From assembly GCA_021783685.1 (NCBI GenBank), contig JAJXTQ010000005.1, positions 1 through 18,483 on the forward strand: a stretch of DNA of 18,483 bases, read 5' to 3'. Under the pieces are notes generated by a model that saw only the letters and a program-made list of their open reading frames with translations, ran no database searches and had not been told where the DNA came from. A program made the translations under genes and the position numbers. Positions 15,327 through 18,483 of this stretch are shown piece by piece. Position 1 is the stretch's first letter; the number at the start of each line of letters is the position of its first letter. The stretch comes from Pseudomonadota bacterium (GTDB lineage Bacteria > Pseudomonadota > Gammaproteobacteria > UBA5335).

Positions 15327-16814
15327 ATGATCAATGCCGATCGTTTTTCAGAGGCCAGCGCCGTTTTTGAACGCGTGCCGCTGGTGCGACGCGTCCTTGC
15401 CGACCTCGAGACGCCGCTCTCGCTCTATCTCAAGCTCGCCCGCGGCCCCTACAGTTACCTGCTCGAATCGGTACAGGGTGGCGAACGCTGGGGGCGTTAT
15501 TCCTTCATTGGTCTGCCGGCGCGCAGCGTGATCCGGGTTCGTGGCCATCACCTGCAGCTCGAGACGGATGGACGGGTGGTCGAATCCCTGCCCGACTGCC
15601 CGGATCCGCTGGCGTGGATCGAGGCCTTCCAGCAGCGCTTTCGCGTGGCCGCCGCGCCTGGCCTGCCCCGCTTCACCGGCGGTCTGGTCGGCTATTTCGC
15701 TTATGAAACCGCGCGCTACATCGAGCCGCGCCTGGGTCGACGCATGCCCAAGCCGGATCCCTTGGGCACGCCCGACATCCTGCTGATGGTGTCCGAGGAA
15801 GTGCTGGTGCTCGACAACCTCAGCGGTGAGCTGACCGTCGTCGTACTGGCCGATCCCAGGGACCCGGCCGACGTCCAGAGGGCCGAAGCGCGGCTCGAAG
15901 AACTGGTTGGACGCCTGTCCGATCCCGCCCCCGCCGCCCGGCAGCTCAGCACCGCCGCGGCGAGCCGCGCCGGCCATGAGGTCTTCCGCGCCAGTTTCAG
16001 CCGCGAAGGCTACGAAGCCGCCGTGCGTCGCATCCAGAGCTACATCCTCGAGGGCGACGTGATGCAGGTGGTGCCATCGCAGCGCATGTCGGTGGCGTAC
16101 GGCGGCAATGCGCTCGAGCTGTATCGCGCGCTGCGCTACCTGAACCCGTCGCCCTATCTGTTCCATCTGGACCTCGGCGACTTTCAGGTCGTGGGAGCCT
16201 CGCCCGAGGTGCTCGCGCGGCTGGAGGACGGCGTCCTCACGGTGCGGCCCATCGCCGGCACACGGCCGCGCGGCCGGGACCTCGCCGAAGATCAGGCGCT
16301 GGAACACGAGTTGCTCGGCGATCCCAAGGAAATCGCCGAGCATCTGATGCTGATCGATCTGGGCCGGAACGATGTCGGCCGCGTCTGCGACATCGGCAGC
16401 GTGACCGTCACCGAACAGATGGTCATCGAGCGTTACTCGCAGGTCATGCACATCGTCTCCAACGTGCAAGGCCGACTGTCCGCCGGTCTGGGCCCGATCG
16501 ACGCCCTGCGGGCGACGTTTCCGGCCGGCACGCTGAGCGGTGCACCGAAGGTGCGGGCCATGGAAATCATCGACGAACTGGAACCGGTCAAGCGCGGCAT
16601 CTACGGCGGCGCAGTCGGCTACATCGGCTGGAACGGCAACATGGACACGGCGATCGCCATTCGCACCGCCGTGATCAAGGATGGCCAGTTGCATCTCCAG
16701 GCCGGCGGCGGTGTCGTGGCCGATTCGGACCCGGCCGCCGAATGGGAAGAAACGCTCAACAAGCGGCGGGCTCTGTTCCGGGCTGTCGCCATGGTCGAGG
16801 GCACGCCGCGCTGA
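15327..16814 (+). CDS. trpE: anthranilate synthase component I
   Basis: TrpE makes anthranilate from chorismate using ammonia delivered by TrpG, the first step of tryptophan synthesis. The 495-residue product is full length. The N-terminal part has the tryptophan feedback motif LLES (45-48) followed by WGRYSFIG; the catalytic part has [25 protein letters not shown] (307-316), [13 protein letters not shown] (342-354), [23 protein letters not shown] and the terminal [16 protein letters not shown] metal/substrate motif. The Ser of LLES suggests normal feedback inhibition. The ATG at 15327 is preceded only by a weak GGGG. rpe and gph precede it as in Pseudomonas and relatives; trpG does not follow, as the next gene is convergent. 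Confidence 0.97.
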   Translation: MINADRFSEASAVFERVPLVRRVLADLETPLSLYLKLARGPYSYLLESVQGGERWGRYSFIGLPARSVIRVRGHHLQLETDGRVVESLPDCPDPLAWIEAFQQRFRVAAAPGLPRFTGGLVGYFAYETARYIEPRLGRRMPKPDPLGTPDILLMVSEEVLVLDNLSGELTVVVLADPRDPADVQRAEARLEELVGRLSDPAPAARQLSTAAASRAGHEVFRASFSREGYEAAVRRIQSYILEGDVMQVVPSQRMSVAYGGNALELYRALRYLNPSPYLFHLDLGDFQVVGASPEVLARLEDGVLTVRPIAGTRPRGRDLAEDQALEHELLGDPKEIAEHLMLIDLGRNDVGRVCDIGSVTVTEQMVIERYSQVMHIVSNVQGRLSAGLGPIDALRATFPAGTLSGAPKVRAMEIIDELEPVKRGIYGGAVGYIGWNGNMDTAIAIRTAVIKDGQLHLQAGGGVVADSDPAAEWEETLNKRRALFRAVAMVEGTPR

Positions 16815-16865
16815 AGCGGCGAGCGGGTCGCGGCCGCCCGCGGTGCCGCCCCGGGCAGACCGACC

Positions 16866-18092
16866 TCAGGCAACCCGGATCTCGTAGGTCAAGCCGAACG
16901 GACCTTTGCCGGTCGGCCCGCGCTGCGAGCTGAAATAGAGGCGGCTCCCGTCGGGGGAAAACGCGATGCCGGCGATCTCGGATTGATCCTGTCCCACGAC
17001 CTGCAGCAGCGGGGCCGCACGACCGGCCGCGTCCAGCACCACCACCTGCATGTCGCCGCCGTCCTCGGCCACCACCACCTCGCCACCGGTCGCCACGGTC
17101 AGATTGTCGACGCCCGAAAGGATGTCTTCGGCCTGCGCGGGATCGCGGCGATAGAGCACGCTCAGGATGCCGCTGCCGGCAGCGCCCGGTTCGTAACGCC
17201 AGACCGTATCGTCGCCCTTGGTGGTGAAAAAGACCCGCCCGCCATGCCAGGCGATCCCCTCGCCGCCGCGGAAGGGCGTGCTCAGCGGCACCTGCAGGCG
17301 GGTCGGTGTCGCGCCGCCGAGCCCGCCGATCAGCGGTTCGGGGTCCGCAAGCGGATGCCACATCACCCCGGCCGGCCCGCCGAGCGGATCGCCCTGAACC
17401 TCGGCCACCTCCAGCGTTCCCGCGGTCAGCCGGGGATAGGCGGCGGGCGTGAACCGATAGAGCCGGCCGTCCGGCTCGTCCTCGGTCAGGTACAGTCGGC
17501 CCTGGTCGGGATCGACCGCGACCGCCTCGTGTTTGAAGATGCCCAGCGCCGCGCGGCGCCGCGGCAGCCGCCGACCTTCGGGGTCGCATTCCCACACCGC
17601 GCCACCGCCCCATTCCTCGCAGGACAGCCAGGTGCCCCAGGGTGTGGCGCCGCCGGCGCAATTGAGCGAGGTGCCCTTGAGCAGCATGGAGGCCCCGACC
17701 ACCTCGCCACGGGCGTTGAAACGCACCGCACCCACGCCGCCTGCGGCCGGCACCTCGCTGTTGGACACGTAGATCCAGCCGCCGCGCGCCGTGGGAAAGG
17801 TCGCCCCGCCGTCCGGGAAAAGATGCCAGCGATAGCCGCCGCCCGGGATCACCGGCTCCCCCGCGCGGGCGATCAGCCGGGATGCCAGACCGTCCGGCAG
17901 CCGGATGCCCAGGGCATCCGGTTCCCGCAAAGGTCCCAGATGCTGCAACAAGGTCGGGCCGGGCGCACGCGCCGCCTGCGCCAGCCGGGGCCAGCCGGTG
18001 ACGGAACCCGCGACTGCCAGTCCCGCTCCGGCCAGGGTCTGGGCGAGGAAGCGCCGTCGTCCGGTATCGGGCGAGGTATCGAGCCGGTTCAT
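16866..18092 (-). CDS. Tat-exported DUF839 / PhoX-like protein
   Basis: A 408-residue protein of the DUF839 (PhoX) group, which includes calcium/iron-dependent periplasmic alkaline phosphatases. It has a twin-arginine signal (GRRRFL, 11-16; hydrophobic core to about 30; cleavage near LAQA, residue 40). Conserved PhoX-like features are NCAGGATPWGTWLSCEEW (144-161), FKHEAVAVDP (186-195) with a lysine-histidine-glutamate triad, GEGIAWHGGRVFFTTKGDD (278-294), DNLTV and FSPDGSRLYFSSQRG near the end; the repeated strands suit a beta-propeller. It is shorter than characterised PhoX enzymes (about 600 residues or more), so phosphatase activity is uncertain. The ATG at 18092 has GGGGAG 5 bases upstream; the frame stays open upstream without conservation. 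It is convergent with trpE and no pho box was recognised. Confidence 0.88.
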   Translation of the reverse strand: MNRLDTSPDTGRRRFLAQTLAGAGLAVAGSVTGWPRLAQAARAPGPTLLQHLGPLREPDALGIRLPDGLASRLIARAGEPVIPGGGYRWHLFPDGGATFPTARGGWIYVSNSEVPAAGGVGAVRFNARGEVVGASMLLKGTSLNCAGGATPWGTWLSCEEWGGGAVWECDPEGRRLPRRRAALGIFKHEAVAVDPDQGRLYLTEDEPDGRLYRFTPAAYPRLTAGTLEVAEVQGDPLGGPAGVMWHPLADPEPLIGGLGGATPTRLQVPLSTPFRGGEGIAWHGGRVFFTTKGDDTVWRYEPGAAGSGILSVLYRRDPAQAEDILSGVDNLTVATGGEVVVAEDGGDMQVVVLDAAGRAAPLLQVVGQDQSEIAGIAFSPDGSRLYFSSQRGPTGKGPFGLTYEIRVA

Positions 18093-18129
18093 GTGGACTC
18101 CCCTGTGCGTTGGCAACGCGGGCCGCTTC

Positions 18130-18142
18130 TGCAATCGTTGCA
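18130..18142. promoter_or_regulatory. operator-like inverted repeat before the DUF839 gene
   Basis: TGCAA / TTGCA arms flank 3 bases (TGCAATCGTTGCA), 38-50 bases upstream of the DUF839 start codon. The size and symmetry fit a dimeric regulator site, but no cognate regulator is evident. Confidence 0.3.
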
Positions 18143-18198
18143 CACCAGTATGGCTCGCCGAAAATGACGAAACGTCGCGTGCGACCACCAATGCCATC

Positions 18199-18208
18199 GT
18201 GACGTCAC
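18199..18208. promoter_or_regulatory. 10-bp perfect palindrome GTGACGTCAC
   Basis: A perfect 10-base palindrome with no spacer, 107 bases upstream of the DUF839 start. It could be a regulator binding site; too short to exclude chance. Confidence 0.25.
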
Positions 18209-18289
18209 TCGCCCTTGCCTTTGGGGCGCCCGACTCCTGGGCGCAGACGCAAGCCCGGCGAGAGCAGCGTGCCATGGGGACGCATCGGC

Positions 18290-18317
18290 CGCCACGACCG
18301 GCAGGCCGGTCGTGGCG
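18290..18317. repeat. 13-bp perfect inverted repeat with 2-base centre
   Basis: CGCCACGACCGGC and GCCGGTCGTGGCG flank AG. This is the longest perfect stem in the window. No T-run follows on either strand. It would form a very stable RNA hairpin or a DNA cruciform; it may be a rho-assisted terminator, an mRNA end-protecting element or a mobile repeat. Confidence 0.7.
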
Positions 18318-18347
18318 ACGGGTCATTGCCCCGCGCGCCGAGCCGGT

Positions 18348-18371
18348 CGTCATCTGCGGCCTCAGATGACG
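18348..18371. repeat. 9-bp perfect inverted repeat
   Basis: CGTCATCTG and CAGATGACG flank 6 bases. On the minus strand it overlaps the stop codon of the short frame ending LMLEAPVI. No T-run follows. It lies 30 bases from the 13-bp hairpin. Confidence 0.6.
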
Positions 18372-18428
18372 GGCGCTTCCAGCATCAGAGGCCGGAACCA
18401 GCCGGTCCGGGGCAGGCGCCGACGGGAG

Positions 18429-18446
18429 GCACGATCGCCATCGTGC
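18429..18446. repeat. 7-bp perfect inverted repeat near the right edge
   Basis: GCACGAT and ATCGTGC flank CGCC. It is the third clear stem within about 160 bases at the right end of the window. Confidence 0.5.
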
Positions 18447-18483
18447 AAGGTGAACCGCTAATTCGGCAGTCCTGGGTACGTGA

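Larger units (their letters stand above)
18093..18483. other. 391-base stretch without a convincing gene
   Basis: All minus-strand frames here are open only for short runs or lack starts and family features. One minus frame (about 18362-18454) ends RLPRTGWFRPLMLEAPVI and has GC-rich third positions, but it has an in-frame TAG just upstream and no good start, so it is at best a fragment or the end of a gene broken by a frameshift. What stands out is the density of inverted repeats, listed separately. Confidence 0.5.

Noticed and set aside
15348..16694. Minus-strand open frame of 448 codons opposite trpE.
   Set aside because: Shadow frame; trpE motifs are complete and in order on the plus strand.
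16815..16865. Bidirectional terminator between trpE and the convergent DUF839 gene.
   Set aside because: The 51-base spacer is GC-rich with short self-complementary patches but has no T-run on either strand and no long stem.
18093..18353. N-terminal extension of the DUF839 protein to an ATG at 18353.
   Set aside because: The extension has no conserved features and would bury the Tat signal; the ATG at 18092 has a strong ribosome binding site and places the twin-arginine motif near the start.
1..18483. CRISPR array, phage, insertion sequence transposase, tRNA or rRNA genes.
   Set aside because: No regularly spaced repeats, no transposase or integrase motifs, and no tRNA or rRNA signatures were seen on either strand.

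Overview
The window is GC-rich, densely coded bacterial DNA and reads as chromosomal housekeeping sequence from a high-GC gammaproteobacterium. The support for this is gene order: leuC-leuD-leuB-asd-fimV-truA, yceD-rpmF-plsX-fabH and rpe-gph-trpE are all gammaproteobacterial neighbourhoods, and FimV is a gammaproteobacterial polar/type IV pilus factor. A small c-type cytochrome, Rpe and Gph would suit a respiratory, possibly autotrophic, Chromatiales-like organism, but that placement is inference. I see no phage, transposase, CRISPR array, tRNA or rRNA.

Layout. (1) 1-2350, minus strand: yceD-rpmF-plsX-fabH, the start of a fatty-acid/phospholipid cluster, with fabH running off the left edge. 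A near-consensus promoter (2360-2389) lies so close to yceD that its mRNA should be almost leaderless. (2) 2409-10350, minus strand: leuC-leuD-leuB-asd-fimV-truA. LeuCD and LeuB carry out the isomerase and dehydrogenase steps of leucine synthesis, Asd makes aspartate semialdehyde, FimV is an inner-membrane peptidoglycan-binding scaffold, and TruA is a tRNA pseudouridine synthase. A strong intrinsic terminator separates fimV from truA. (3) 10351-11345: a LysR-type regulator divergent from leuC, with overlapping promoter elements. (4) 11445-11848, plus strand: a small exported Met/His-rich protein with an internal 17-residue tandem repeat and its own terminator; I do not recognise a family. (5) 11909-12808, minus strand: purC, divergent from a monohaem cytochrome c. 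(6) 13424-16814, plus strand: mscL-rpe-gph, tightly packed, then trpE with its own -10 box. (7) 16866-18092, minus strand: a Tat-exported DUF839/PhoX-like protein convergent with trpE. (8) 18093-18483: 391 bases without a convincing gene but with several perfect inverted repeats.

Most of the window is ordinary. The points most worth a second look are the near-leaderless yceD promoter with a GC-rich discriminator, the uncharacterised Met/His-rich exported protein, the overlapping leuC/lysR promoters, the truA-yceD junction, and the cluster of perfect hairpins at the right edge. I did not find a convincing new multi-gene system.
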